Origin: Emticicia sp040253585
GTDB lineage: Bacteria; Bacteroidota; Bacteroidia; Cytophagales; Spirosomataceae
Assembly (NCBI RefSeq): GCF_040253585.1
Contig: NZ_JBELAU010000002.1
Coordinates: 377,496-441,495, forward strand
Direction: 5' to 3'
Length of the DNA stretch: 64,000 nucleotides
Made by a program: the position numbers and the translations under genes. Below the pieces are notes generated by a model that did not search any database, had not been told where the DNA came from, and saw only the letters and a list, made by a program, of their open reading frames with translations. The stretch's first letter is position 1. Each line of letters opens with the position of its first letter. Positions 19,657-28,800 of this stretch are shown here, one piece after another.

Positions 19657-20742
19657 ATGTCTTTTTTTGACCGAGTAAAAAACCTTTTTAGTTCAAAACC
19701 TACGGACTCTTCGCCCCAAGAAGATGCCATTGTTTTGAATGCCCCACAAATACCAATTTCCCAAGAAGTAATTGCAGTTCCCACATCTGAAGTACAGCCG
19801 TTTTCACCCGAAATGGACATCATACCGTTTTGGCTTGAAAATGAAGATGCACTGCGTGATGAAGGTGTAATTTTTGGACTTTCAGAAGCAAAAGCAGAAG
19901 AGAAAATTGGAGCAATTCGCAATTACTTTGCTCACCAAACCGCTGAACTCGAAAAAACAGTGGAGTATCATTCCGAAAAAATCGGTGAGATAAATCTGCT
20001 CATTGAGCAAAAAGAAACTCGCATCAATGAACTGACCGAAAAAACACGGATACTCGAAAATCGTGAACGTACTGACCATCAGCTACCACGTACGGTCATT
20101 GGTATTGTGCTTTCGTTGGCAATGTGTGTCGGTAACTATTATCTGATTGATGAATCCATTCTGACCAATTTTCCTGAAAATCATTATGTGATTGCACTCG
20201 GAATTTTCTTGGCAGGAATGTTCAATTTATTCAATCCGAAATCGCTTTTCCACGAAAAAGAATCTTCTATTTCATGGCAACAGCTCCTCGAAGAAGTCGG
20301 AATGCCGCTGGCCGCTTCGGTTTTTGTGTTTGTGCAATCGCTTGCGGGCGACGCTTCGCACAATCAGAGTCTTCTTCGCTCATTTGCCTTGTTTTTCTTT
20401 GTATTTTTCTTGTTTTTGTTTGCTGGAAAATTGCTTTTGAGCAATCTGACCGTACTAAAAACTGATTCGGGAATTTGGACTGATAATCTTCGTTTACAAA
20501 AAGATAAAATCAACAAAGCCCAAGAATGGGAAAATGAAATAACCAAACTCAAACTCGAAATTGATGAACAAAGAGTAGAAAAATGGAAAATCGTTGATGC
20601 ACTCAAACTACCAGAAGCCGAACTCAAACGCCTCAACGAACGCCGTGAAATGCTCGTAAAACTCTTTGAAAGTGAGTTTAACTTGGCACGCAGCTACCGT
20701 GAAAAATTAACAGGTAAGCAAATACAAGATATTTTGAAATAA
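19657..20742 (+). CDS. Coiled-coil membrane protein of unknown function
   Basis: The product has 361 residues. The N-terminal 90 are polar and Pro/Ser-rich, residues 92-138 form a likely coiled coil, four membrane spans follow (about 146-164, 177-193, 214-230, 242-262), and residues 276-335 form a second coiled coil. No signal peptide or catalytic motif is seen. The gene 700 bases further (21469) encodes a protein built on the same plan, coiled coil / membrane spans / coiled coil, so the two may be partners in one membrane assembly. I do not recognise the family. Confidence 0.75.
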   Translation: MSFFDRVKNLFSSKPTDSSPQEDAIVLNAPQIPISQEVIAVPTSEVQPFSPEMDIIPFWLENEDALRDEGVIFGLSEAKAEEKIGAIRNYFAHQTAELEKTVEYHSEKIGEINLLIEQKETRINELTEKTRILENRERTDHQLPRTVIGIVLSLAMCVGNYYLIDESILTNFPENHYVIALGIFLAGMFNLFNPKSLFHEKESSISWQQLLEEVGMPLAASVFVFVQSLAGDASHNQSLLRSFALFFFVFFLFLFAGKLLLSNLTVLKTDSGIWTDNLRLQKDKINKAQEWENEITKLKLEIDEQRVEKWKIVDALKLPEAELKRLNERREMLVKLFESEFNLARSYREKLTGKQIQDILK

Positions 20743-20760
20743 GATTTAATTAACTATCTA

Positions 20761-20876
20761 CCCATTAAAATGGGAGTCTAAGAGAACAATAGAATATTTT
20801 ATAAAGACTTGATAACTTTAGGTCATCAAAACGAAAGAATTTCCGTTGTTCCCTTAGACAGTGAATTTATTCACTG
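20761..20876 (+). promoter_or_regulatory. Structured region with three hairpins
   Basis: Three inverted repeats are packed between two genes: CCCATT/AATGGG (20761-20774); GTCTAAGAGAACAAT (20776-20790) with its near-perfect complement at 20845-20859; and CAGTGAAT/ATTCACTG (20859-20876). The last ends 6 bases before the pentapeptide gene. It could be the terminator of the upstream gene plus a structured leader. No T-run follows any of the stems. Confidence 0.55.
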
Positions 20877-20882
20877 TAAGCA

Positions 20883-21458
20883 ATGATAAAACCAATCATA
20901 GAAGAAGAAGAATTTAGTGGAATAAATTTCACCCAAGAACCTCTCCGAAAAGGCGAGTACGAAGGCTGTGTGTTTACGAACTGTGATTTCTCGAATTTAC
21001 ATCTCTCGAACTTCGATTTTGTGGAGTGTGAGTTTGAAGACTGCAACCTAAGCAACGTAAAAGTTAGCAATACTTCCTTCAAACATGTGAAGTTCAAGAA
21101 TTGTAAGTTGTTGGGTGTAAATTTTGGTGAATGTAATCCGTTTTTGTTTTCGGTAAGTTTCGATGATTGCTTTTTGCATTTAGCTGGTTTTTATCAACTA
21201 AAAATGAAAGGAACGAAGTTTAAAAACTGTAATCTGAAAGAAGCAGATTTTACTGAAACCGACCTTTCGAGTGCAATTTTTGATAATTGTGAATTTGTTT
21301 CGGCAGTTTTTGAGCGAACAATCTTAGAAAAAGCCGATTTACGTACCTCACAAAATTTTTCAATTGATCCCGAATTGAATCGAGTAAAAAAAGCAAGGTT
21401 CTCGCTCAATAACGTCCGAGGGCTTTTGGATAAATATAATATTGAAATAGAAAATTAG
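20883..21458 (+). CDS. Pentapeptide-repeat protein (Qnr/McbG-like fold)
   Basis: The product has 191 residues with pentapeptide repeats through most of its length: every fifth residue is Phe or Leu with C/N/D/S neighbours (CDFSN, CEFED, CNLSN, ADFTE, ADLRT). The chain is interrupted near residue 85-100, giving two lobes, and ends with a non-repeat helix (RGLLDKYNI). This layout is like the quadrilateral beta-helix proteins Qnr and McbG, which mimic DNA and protect gyrase, but similar proteins also have unknown roles. The start follows a structured leader. The gene is 10 bases before a coiled-coil membrane protein gene. Confidence 0.8.
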   Translation: MIKPIIEEEEFSGINFTQEPLRKGEYEGCVFTNCDFSNLHLSNFDFVECEFEDCNLSNVKVSNTSFKHVKFKNCKLLGVNFGECNPFLFSVSFDDCFLHLAGFYQLKMKGTKFKNCNLKEADFTETDLSSAIFDNCEFVSAVFERTILEKADLRTSQNFSIDPELNRVKKARFSLNNVRGLLDKYNIEIEN

Positions 21459-21468
21459 TTTTCAAACT

Positions 21469-22866
21469 ATGGAAAACCCAGAAGATTATTATAATTCAGA
21501 CTTCCAGCACGGTTATTTAATCGGTGTTGAAAATATCCGAAAAGATAAAGACCAAGATGATGACCCTTATGAGGGTTACATCTCAAGCCACGTAACCTAC
21601 GAATGGCTACAAGAACGCATTTCGGAGAAAAAACAAGAAGTAGCTAAAATTGATGCCGAAATAGCCGAAACGAAGGAAAAACAAAAAACTTCGTTCGATA
21701 AGCTACAAGAATACGTGATGGGTATCGGTACGCACTCACGCAAAGTTGGTTTTGTACAAGACCAAATCGACGATAACTTGGCTAATATCAAACGAATCGA
21801 AGGGAAACGTAATCGTAATGAGTCGCCGTATTCGTTATTTGCAGGAATCTTATATTTGTTGGCAGGTATTGCTTTCGTTACTGGCGATTTGATTATTTCG
21901 CACGAAATTGTGGCTTATGCCCTCAATATACGAGATAATTATGAGGCTTGGGCATTTGCAATCGGCTTAGCGATGCTTTCGGTATTGTTAAAACCTGCTT
22001 ATGATAGATTAGTTGAGCAACCATATATCAACGAATATTCGCCAAAAACTAAGCGTACTTACGCCATCTTTCAAGGCTTTTTAGTAGCATTTTCGGTAGC
22101 TACAATGCTTATTTTGGGTTGGTTTCGGTACGAAGCCTACAAAACCGACAAGCTAAAAGAGAGCATCAACAAACAAATTAAGGCGATGCAGCTCAACAGC
22201 CAACCAATGGACCCAACGGCCGTAAATCCTGCTGATAATCAAGTACTTATTCAAAAAATGGATGAGCAACTAAAGGCTTATGATAAACTTAATCTTGATT
22301 TAGTGAATAGTCCGTGGGCTTTGATGTCATTTATTTTGAGTGGGGTTTTGTTTGCTATTGCAGGTGCAATCTGTTTAGGTATTTCTTTCCCGATTATGCA
22401 ATCATATTGGTATAACTGGCTTCAAGCAGGACCCGCAATTCGCCGAATTAAGAAACGTAATCTAAAATTAATTGAAGAATTAAAAGCAGCCGAAGGCGAA
22501 CTGGCTCAACAGATTACACAAAAAAGCATTTTAGAAAACGACTTAGCTTTATTACCAAACTTAGCGGAACTAAAAGCCGAAAGAAGAGAAATCTTGGCTC
22601 ATATTGAAGATATGCTCAACCGCTCGAAAGTAGCAGACCAAGACCGACGCATCAATACTTTTGACGATGGTTTAGAAAAAGGAAAAGCCAATCGTGACGA
22701 AATGACCGACGAAGAATACGAAGAATTTAGAAGTACGTCGGTGCGTCAGATGCGAAATGCTCAAGATACTAAAACAGATGCAGGGCCGAAAGTTTATCGC
22801 AATAACGGCCTTCGTCCACATCAGGCTTTACGCAAAGTAATTACTGAGCAGTTTAATCAGAATTAG
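21469..22866 (+). CDS. Large coiled-coil membrane protein of unknown function
   Basis: The product has 465 residues: an acidic N-terminus, a coiled coil (about 45-110), membrane spans near 120-142, 158-175, 200-222 and 283-305, a second coiled coil (about 325-390), and a charged C-terminus. The overall plan repeats that of the 19657 gene, but the sequences differ. It is 10 bases downstream of the pentapeptide gene, suggesting one operon. No enzymatic motif is seen and I do not recognise the family. Confidence 0.75.
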   Translation: MENPEDYYNSDFQHGYLIGVENIRKDKDQDDDPYEGYISSHVTYEWLQERISEKKQEVAKIDAEIAETKEKQKTSFDKLQEYVMGIGTHSRKVGFVQDQIDDNLANIKRIEGKRNRNESPYSLFAGILYLLAGIAFVTGDLIISHEIVAYALNIRDNYEAWAFAIGLAMLSVLLKPAYDRLVEQPYINEYSPKTKRTYAIFQGFLVAFSVATMLILGWFRYEAYKTDKLKESINKQIKAMQLNSQPMDPTAVNPADNQVLIQKMDEQLKAYDKLNLDLVNSPWALMSFILSGVLFAIAGAICLGISFPIMQSYWYNWLQAGPAIRRIKKRNLKLIEELKAAEGELAQQITQKSILENDLALLPNLAELKAERREILAHIEDMLNRSKVADQDRRINTFDDGLEKGKANRDEMTDEEYEEFRSTSVRQMRNAQDTKTDAGPKVYRNNGLRPHQALRKVITEQFNQN

Positions 22867-23183
22867 TAATTGGTTGTTATTAAACAATTATGTGTCATCG
22901 ACTTGTTAGAAAACAAAGTAGTATTCACAAGTTTTCCTAAGTAATTTGAAAAATGGCTTGAAACTACCCCATTAGGGGTTAAATATTGGTAGAGTATTGC
23001 AATAGCGTTGATGGTAAGCGTGCCGTAGGTACGCAACAATAAAAGTAGTGTACCTACGGCACACATTCTTTGATGGGTTGTTATTTTTTCTATCAATATT
23101 TAGTGCCTAATGGCACACAAAAACTAATTTAGTAATTACAAATAACCTGTTTACTAATAACGAATAACCCATTGATAATAAGC
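22861..23183. repeat. Composite palindromic repeat (GTGCCGTAGGTAC family) inside heptad-like arms
   Basis: The inner part 22967-23116 is a large imperfect inverted repeat. The core stem GTGCCGTAGGTAC (23020-23032) pairs perfectly with 23050-23062; the outer arm at 22971-22993 matches the arm at 23089-23111 with few differences; GTGCC-TAAT-GGCAC (23103-23116) is a further small hairpin. Outside it, AATTAGT/AATTGGT at 22861 and 22868 and AATAAC words at 23156, 23163 and 23177 show 7-base spacing. It resembles dispersed repeats seen in other Bacteroidota genomes. No gene is present. Confidence 0.75.
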
Positions 23184-23343
23184 AATTTAAGTCCAAAGAA
23201 TTGACTTGAATTGCTTATTTTTTTAATCATTCTTTAATATAATTGTACTATTTAAAGATTTTTTGCACTTTTCAATGATTATTTTAGGAAATTATATTTT
23301 TTTATGCGAAACTTTGTATTGTAAACAAACGAAAATACATATT
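22867..23343. other. Intergenic region with repeats, terminator and leader of CBM48 gene
   Basis: These 477 bases hold the composite repeat and a terminator at 23180-23225. The last 120 AT-rich bases must contain the promoter of the gene at 23344, but no clean TTTG/TAnnTTTG pair was found. A minus-strand frame across 22863-23096 lies inside the palindrome and is not considered a gene. Confidence 0.6.
23180..23225 (+). terminator. Rho-independent terminator
   Basis: AAGCAATTTAAGTC (23180-23193) pairs with GACTTGAATTGCTT (23203-23216), a 14-bp stem with one G-U, followed by a run of T. It is 315 bases after the end of the 21469 gene and may close that operon. Confidence 0.75.
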
Positions 23344-23796
23344 ATGTCAAGCAAAAAAATTGATTTTCTTCTTCCTGCCGATGTAGCTGCTGGTGCAACT
23401 TCGGGTATTTTATTGGGTGATTTTAACAATTGGGACTCTAACAAAGGTGTTGCTTTAAAACAACAAAAAGACGGTTCATTGAAAGCTTCAGTTAGCTTAC
23501 AGTCGGGTTCTTACGAATACCGTTACTTATTAAATGATGGCCGCTGGGTAAACGATACACAAGCTTCAAAATATAGTTATAATTCAGAATTTTCAGTTGA
23601 AAACTGTGTAATCGAAGTAGCTGCTGAGGCTGCTGCTCCAAAAACTGCTACAACCAAAACGGTAAAAGCAAAAGCAACGCCTGAGCCAGTAGCAGAAAAA
23701 GCTCCTGCGAAAGTAGCGAAAGCTAAAGTTGCTGCCGAACCAAAAGTTGAAACTAAAGCCAAAGCAACTAAAACTACTAAAGCTAAGAAAGCTTAA
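23344..23796 (+). CDS. Glycogen-binding (CBM48/AMPK-type) domain protein with Ala/Lys-rich tail
   Basis: The preferred ATG at 23344 gives 150 residues; an upstream in-frame ATG at 23263 adds only AT-rich filler. Residues 1-85 match an isoamylase-early-set/AMPK glycogen-binding domain: VAAGATSGILLGDFNNWD, then YEYRYLLNDGRWVNDT. The remaining 65 residues are almost only Ala, Lys, Thr, Pro and Val, in KAKA/AKVA patterns, like the tail of bacterial histone-H1-like proteins. The combination suggests carbohydrate (glycogen) binding plus a flexible basic tail that may bind nucleic acid. It is transcribed alone and has a terminator at 23834. Confidence 0.8.
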   Translation: MSSKKIDFLLPADVAAGATSGILLGDFNNWDSNKGVALKQQKDGSLKASVSLQSGSYEYRYLLNDGRWVNDTQASKYSYNSEFSVENCVIEVAAEAAAPKTATTKTVKAKATPEPVAEKAPAKVAKAKVAAEPKVETKAKATKTTKAKKA

Positions 23797-23833
23797 TAGC
23801 GAGTATTAGAGTAGATAGTTAAAATTATTATGG

Positions 23834-23870
23834 GGTCTCTTGAATATTTTTCGAGAGACCTCTTATTTTT
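23834..23870 (+). terminator. Rho-independent terminator
   Basis: GGTCTCT (23834-23840) pairs with AGAGACC (23854-23860), followed by a T-rich stretch. Confidence 0.75.
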
Positions 23871-23961
23871 ACCCCAAATTTGATAAACAAAAGCACTGAA
23901 CAGTACGTTTTAAGCATAAACAGATATATCTACATTTTATATACATCTTAATTGATTCAAA

Positions 23962-24435
23962 ATGGCACAGGCAAAAGTTGAAATCATTGACGCACTGCGT
24001 CGGACTGCAAAAAAATTAAGTTCGGGAAACGAATATATGTGGGGCCACATGGGAAGCTGCAACTGCGGAAATCTCGTGCAGGAAGTAACCAAACGTACAA
24101 AGGCCGAGATTCATGCCTACGCCATGCAAGGCAACGGCGATTGGAACGAGCAATTGAATGAATATTGTGGAATTTCGGAAATGCCGATTGATATGCTTAT
24201 TCACGAAATGCTTACGTCAGGTTTTTCGTTGGAAGACCTCCAAAACCTCGAAAAATTATCGGATAAGAAAATTTTAATGCGTCTGCCAGTCGAAAATCGT
24301 TATCTTCGCCACAATGTTAAGGCTGATGTTATCGTTTATCTTACGGAGTGGGCAAATATGCTCGAAGAACAACTCCTCGATACTATCAAACTGCCTGAGT
24401 TTTTACAGGAACAGAAGACTTTAGAATATGCGTAA
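23962..24435 (+). CDS. Conserved hypothetical protein with CNCG motif
   Basis: The product has 157 residues, with no signal peptide or membrane segment. It has a Cys cluster SCNCGN at residues 32-37 plus a later YCGIS, and His residues nearby, which could bind a metal; this is inference. I recall similar small proteins in other Bacteroidota but no named function. Its last 8 bases overlap the start of the next gene, which indicates translational coupling with an outer-membrane barrel. Confidence 0.75.
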   Translation: MAQAKVEIIDALRRTAKKLSSGNEYMWGHMGSCNCGNLVQEVTKRTKAEIHAYAMQGNGDWNEQLNEYCGISEMPIDMLIHEMLTSGFSLEDLQNLEKLSDKKILMRLPVENRYLRHNVKADVIVYLTEWANMLEEQLLDTIKLPEFLQEQKTLEYA

Positions 24436-25060
24436 AATTATTTTAGCGAGTGCGTTGATTATAAGCTCATTGAGCATTTTCGCCCAAGAAGGAATCCCGA
24501 CTTCGAGCGATAAAGACAGCCAAACCAAAGTATTTTTTGAAAAACCAAAACCCGAATGGAAAGAAAAACTAAGATATGGCGGAACATTTTGGCTGGGTTT
24601 TTTCGGTGCTTTTTATATTGACGCCTCGCCAATAGTTGGTTATGAATTAAACGATAAAGGAACAATTGCGGGTATAGGAGCAAATTTTATTTTTCAAGGA
24701 ACATTTAACCGTAATAGTTCTACAAACACAAATAATACGATTTTTGGGCCTAAAGTATTCGTTCGTCAGCAAGTTTTCAAACGTTTTTTTGCTCATGCAG
24801 AATACGAATTTATAAGAGCTGATGCTTATCAATTTTACTCTTACATTGATAACCCAACCAACCCAAGTGCCGCTTTTAAGAAAGTTTGGGGCAGTTCGCC
24901 CCTCATCGGGGCTGGTTTTTATCAAGGAGGCGATGGGCGACGTGGAAGTTTTATCTCGTTGATGTATAATTTAGGTTATCCAAACCGAGGATTTATCAGC
25001 CCACAAAGCTTACTTGGTAGTGAAACACCAATTACGCTTCGCTATGGATTTTTGTTTTAA
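24428..25060 (+). CDS. Predicted outer-membrane beta-barrel protein
   Basis: The product has 210 residues with a signal peptide (KIILASALIISSLSIFAQ). The mature part has alternating aromatic beta strands and ends with a Phe (RYGFLF), as expected for barrel assembly. The start overlaps the previous gene by 8 bases. The size is that of an 8-stranded barrel; the substrate is not evident. A terminator sits at 25090. Confidence 0.8.
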   Translation: MRKIILASALIISSLSIFAQEGIPTSSDKDSQTKVFFEKPKPEWKEKLRYGGTFWLGFFGAFYIDASPIVGYELNDKGTIAGIGANFIFQGTFNRNSSTNTNNTIFGPKVFVRQQVFKRFFAHAEYEFIRADAYQFYSYIDNPTNPSAAFKKVWGSSPLIGAGFYQGGDGRRGSFISLMYNLGYPNRGFISPQSLLGSETPITLRYGFLF

Positions 25061-25089
25061 ATTTGTAAGTCAAAATATTATTTTTTAGC

Positions 25090-25121
25090 AATCTCCTTCT
25101 CATAAAAAGAAGGAGATTTTT
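25090..25121 (+). terminator. Rho-independent terminator
   Basis: AATCTCCTTCT and AGAAGGAGATT form a perfect 11-bp stem with an 8-base loop followed by TTTT. The next gene starts 14 bases later. Confidence 0.85.
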
Positions 25122-25134
25122 AATTTTATTACCT

Positions 25135-25809
25135 TTGAAAATCTCCAACAAATACTCATTTCCGCTCATTTCTTCTGTTTTTCTGACGGTTATTCCATTA
25201 ATTTTTAGTTCAGCTCTTACGGTTACGGTTATAACTCACGAAAATACTGTTTCAGCGTTTAACTGGCAAGACTGGACTCTTATCACATTTATTTGCTGCC
25301 TTACCTGTACATTTGCCTTTACTCCTCCTACCTTGTTGGCTCTTATTTTTGGGTATTTCATTTCATGGAATGCGGTTTTACCAGTTTTTTTGATGAATAT
25401 GGTGGCTATTTTCCTCGTAAACATCATTACCAAACGCATTGATGGTGATAACTTCAGAGATTATCTATCTAATAATATGAATGTTAGTAGTATATTAGAA
25501 AATATCCGTAAAGAAGAATTAAAGTTTATTTTCTTTACCAAACTTTCACCAGTATTACCTTTTGCACTCACAAATTTCGTATTTGCTTTATCAGGAGCTA
25601 AACTTAAAAATATACTTTTGGGTGGCTTTTTTGGCATGATTCCTCGTACACTCTTAGCAGTTTGGACAGGTTCACAGGCCAAAGAAATCAGACGTTTACT
25701 TGAAAATCCGAATGAGGGAAACCTACAAAAGATTTTGGTAATCCTACTACTGGTCGTTTCGGTGGGTGGAATTTTATATTATGTTCTGCCACGAAGGGTA
25801 AAAAACTAA
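25135..25809 (+). CDS. VTT-domain membrane protein (TVP38/TMEM64-DedA type)
   Basis: The product has 224 residues with 5-6 membrane spans. The VTT signature is present in the second half: FFTKLSPVLPFALTNFVFALSG followed by FFGMIPRTLLAVWTGSQA (shortened here). Family members are half-transporter/scramblase-like proteins thought to move lipids. The start is a TTG at 25135, with no ATG nearby; the N-terminal span begins right after it. It converges with the RND pump gene on the other strand. Confidence 0.85.
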   Translation: MKISNKYSFPLISSVFLTVIPLIFSSALTVTVITHENTVSAFNWQDWTLITFICCLTCTFAFTPPTLLALIFGYFISWNAVLPVFLMNMVAIFLVNIITKRIDGDNFRDYLSNNMNVSSILENIRKEELKFIFFTKLSPVLPFALTNFVFALSGAKLKNILLGGFFGMIPRTLLAVWTGSQAKEIRRLLENPNEGNLQKILVILLLVVSVGGILYYVLPRRVKN

Positions 25810-25849
25810 AACCCGCAAAGTCTCAGAAAAGAGAAACCTTGCAGGTTTT
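25808..25849. terminator. Bidirectional terminator between convergent genes
   Basis: AAAACCCGCAAAG and CTTGCAGGTTTT pair imperfectly with T and A runs on both sides. It sits between the VTT gene and the RND pump gene, which end facing each other. Confidence 0.75.
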
Positions 25850-25866
25850 AATAGTAACCTGAAAAA

Positions 25867-28800
25867 TCACACACTTGGCGGCAGCAATTTATACATCACA
25901 GGCGTAACGATTCTGGTCAAAATCAATGATGAAATCAATCCGCCAACAATTACCAAAGCCAAAGGTGAATAAAGTGGTGAGTGTTCCATAATTAGCGGAA
26001 TCATACCACCGATGGCAGTCATGGTTGTCAGAACGATTGGAATGAAACGGGTTTCGCCAGCTTCTTCGATGGCCTCATCTATACTCAAACCATTCTCTTT
26101 CCGCAAGAAATTGGTATAATCTACGAGTAAAATAGAGTTTTTTACCTCAATTCCTGCCAAAGCAATGATTCCCACAATAGCCGTGAATGAGAGTGAATTT
26201 CCTGTAAAAAGCAAAATCAAAATTGCTCCAATCATTCCGAGCGGAATAACTGAAAGTACGATAAACGTACTTTTGAAAGTTTTAAATTCGAGAATCAAAA
26301 TAGCAATAATTCCAAAAATTGTGATAATAATAATTGTGCCAAGTCCACCAAAAGTTTCGGCCGAACGTTCCACTTCTCCAGCCATTTTAAACTCATAACC
26401 TTTCGGAAGTTTGATTTTATTGAGTTTCTCAACGGCTTCTTTCGTCACATTTGGCGTAAGAAATCCACTTTTGATAAAAGCAGAAACGGTTGAATATCTA
26501 TCTCGGTCGTAGTGATTGATCCTGTTGGGCGAAGTCTCGAAACCAACGGTAGCCAATTGGCTCAAAGGCACGAGCGTTCCCATTTGATTGGCTACAAATA
26601 TTTTAGAGAAAACATCCATACTTGGGCGTTGTTCACGAGGTAAATTTACATTGAGGTTCATTTCTTCGCCTTCTTTTTCTTTATAAATTCCAAGATTAAC
26701 GCCCGCAATTCCCATTCTGATGGTGCGGTCAATATCAACCGTCGGAATACCCAACATTCCTGCTTTATCTTTGTTGATATTTACTCGTAAATCTACATTT
26801 TGTGCCGAAAGTGCATTATTTACATAAATTGTGCCTTTTGTATCTTTGAATGCTTGCTCAACTTTTGCCGAAATAACTCGCAACGAATCAAGGTTTTCGC
26901 CCATGATTCTGACCGCCAAAGGTGCTTCAAACGGAGCCCCTTGCTCAAACTGAATCACACGGATTTTTGCTCCCGCATACGAGTCGAAAATACCTCTTAA
27001 TTCATCAATAAATTGCTCCCGTTCTGGCACTTCTACTTTATCTTGTAGCTGCACAAAAAGTTGTGAATAATTAGAAAGTGTTCCGCCTACGGGCAAAGTA
27101 TTGTAATAAATTCTTGGATTACTTTTTCCTACGTTTGTCGCAAAATTCTTGACGATTTTATGTTTCAAAAGTTCTTTTTCTACAAAACGAGCTGCTTTGT
27201 CAGTTTCTGATAAACTTGTACCAAGTGGTGTTTCTATATTTATCAAAAATTGTGGTTTTTCGGAGCGTGGAAACACGCTCATACCAACGATTGGAATCAA
27301 AGCCAAACTTCCTACAAAAATCAATACAGCTACCAAAAGAGCAGTTTTGGGATACGAAAGTGCCTTATGCAATACTTTTCGGTACGAACCTTCGATGCCT
27401 TTTTTCATCAAACGCAATACAATATTTTCGCCGTGTTCTTCACGTGGCATTAGTTGGCTGGCCAAAAATGGTACGATTGTGAGCGAAACAAAAAGCGAAG
27501 CGATGATGGTCATAATTACGGCCATCGGTAAACTTCTGATAAAATCTCCTGCCGATTCGGGTAAAAAACAGAGCGGTAAAAACGCAAAAATCAAAGTAGC
27601 TGTACAGCCCAAAACTGCCAGACTGATTTGCTTCGTTGCTTCGATGGCTGCTTCTCGACGTGGCATTCCAGTTCGGAGAAATCGAGCGATGTTTTCGACT
27701 ACTACAATTGAATCATCTACCAACAATCCGAGGGCAATTACAAGCCCAACTACGCTCAATTGATTGATACCAAAACCAGCTAAATCGAGCATCGTCAGAC
27801 CGATTGCTAAAGACAACGGAATGGAAATCATTACGATAATGGCGGGGCGAATACCCAATGGAATGAGCGTGATGAGTACCAATAAAATGGCAATACCGAA
27901 GTCACGAGCCAAACCAAACAAACGAGTTGAAACGCTTTTTACTTGGTCGAAACTTTGTTCAAATTTAATATCTGGTGGTAAGTTCTTGGCAAAACTATCA
28001 ATGATTGGCCGAATTTCTTCGCCCGTTTTGAAGATATTGCTGCCGTCCTTCATGGTAGCAGTAATGAAAACTGCTCTTTTTCCATTCAAACGACCTAAAT
28101 AATTTTCTTCTTCGTAGTCAAATTTTACATCAGCAATATCTCTCAAATAAGTTACGGTTGTGCCTGACGAACTCACGATTGTACTTTTTATTTCATCAAG
28201 GTTTTCGTAGCTACCCGAAGTTTTTACACTAAATTTCCGACTGCCGATTTCGATATTTCCTGCGGGAACGTTGGCATTTTCCGATTGAATTGCCCCCAAA
28301 ACTCGGTTCAGCGGAATTCGGAATTGAGCCATTTTATCCAAATTGATCGAAATTGTGACCTGTTGCTTAGGAAATGCCCAAATTTCAGAAGTTTTTATTG
28401 ATTTTACTTTTAATAATTTATCTTTCAGATTGTCGGCTTCTTTTTCCAAATCTTTGTATGGCGTAGTTTCTGACATCAACGCACATTGAATGATGTTGAC
28501 ACCTTCAGGCGTAAAACGCAGCACATCCATGCTATAAATATCGGCAGGGAGTTTACTACGAATAGCGTTTAATTCACGCACAACTTCGTTATATTTATCA
28601 TCGGGGTTGATTGAATGTACAAATTCCAAACGGATTTGAGCCACACCTTCATCTGATGTAGAAATAACTTTTTTAATATCGCTGATTTCGGACATTTTAT
28701 CCTCAATCGGATTAACGATGAGTTTTTCCATATCAGCAGGCGATGTTCCTGGGTAAACCACCACGATACTATTGAAAGTTGCCTTCAAAGCCGGGTCTTC

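Noticed and set aside
22863..23096. 77-residue minus-strand ORF in the gap before the CBM48 gene
   Set aside because: It runs through the GTGCCGTAGGTAC palindrome, so its codons are dictated by a repeat.
27149..27763. 204-residue plus-strand ORF within the RND pump gene
   Set aside because: It is antisense to well-conserved pump sequence, with no homology or start signal of its own.
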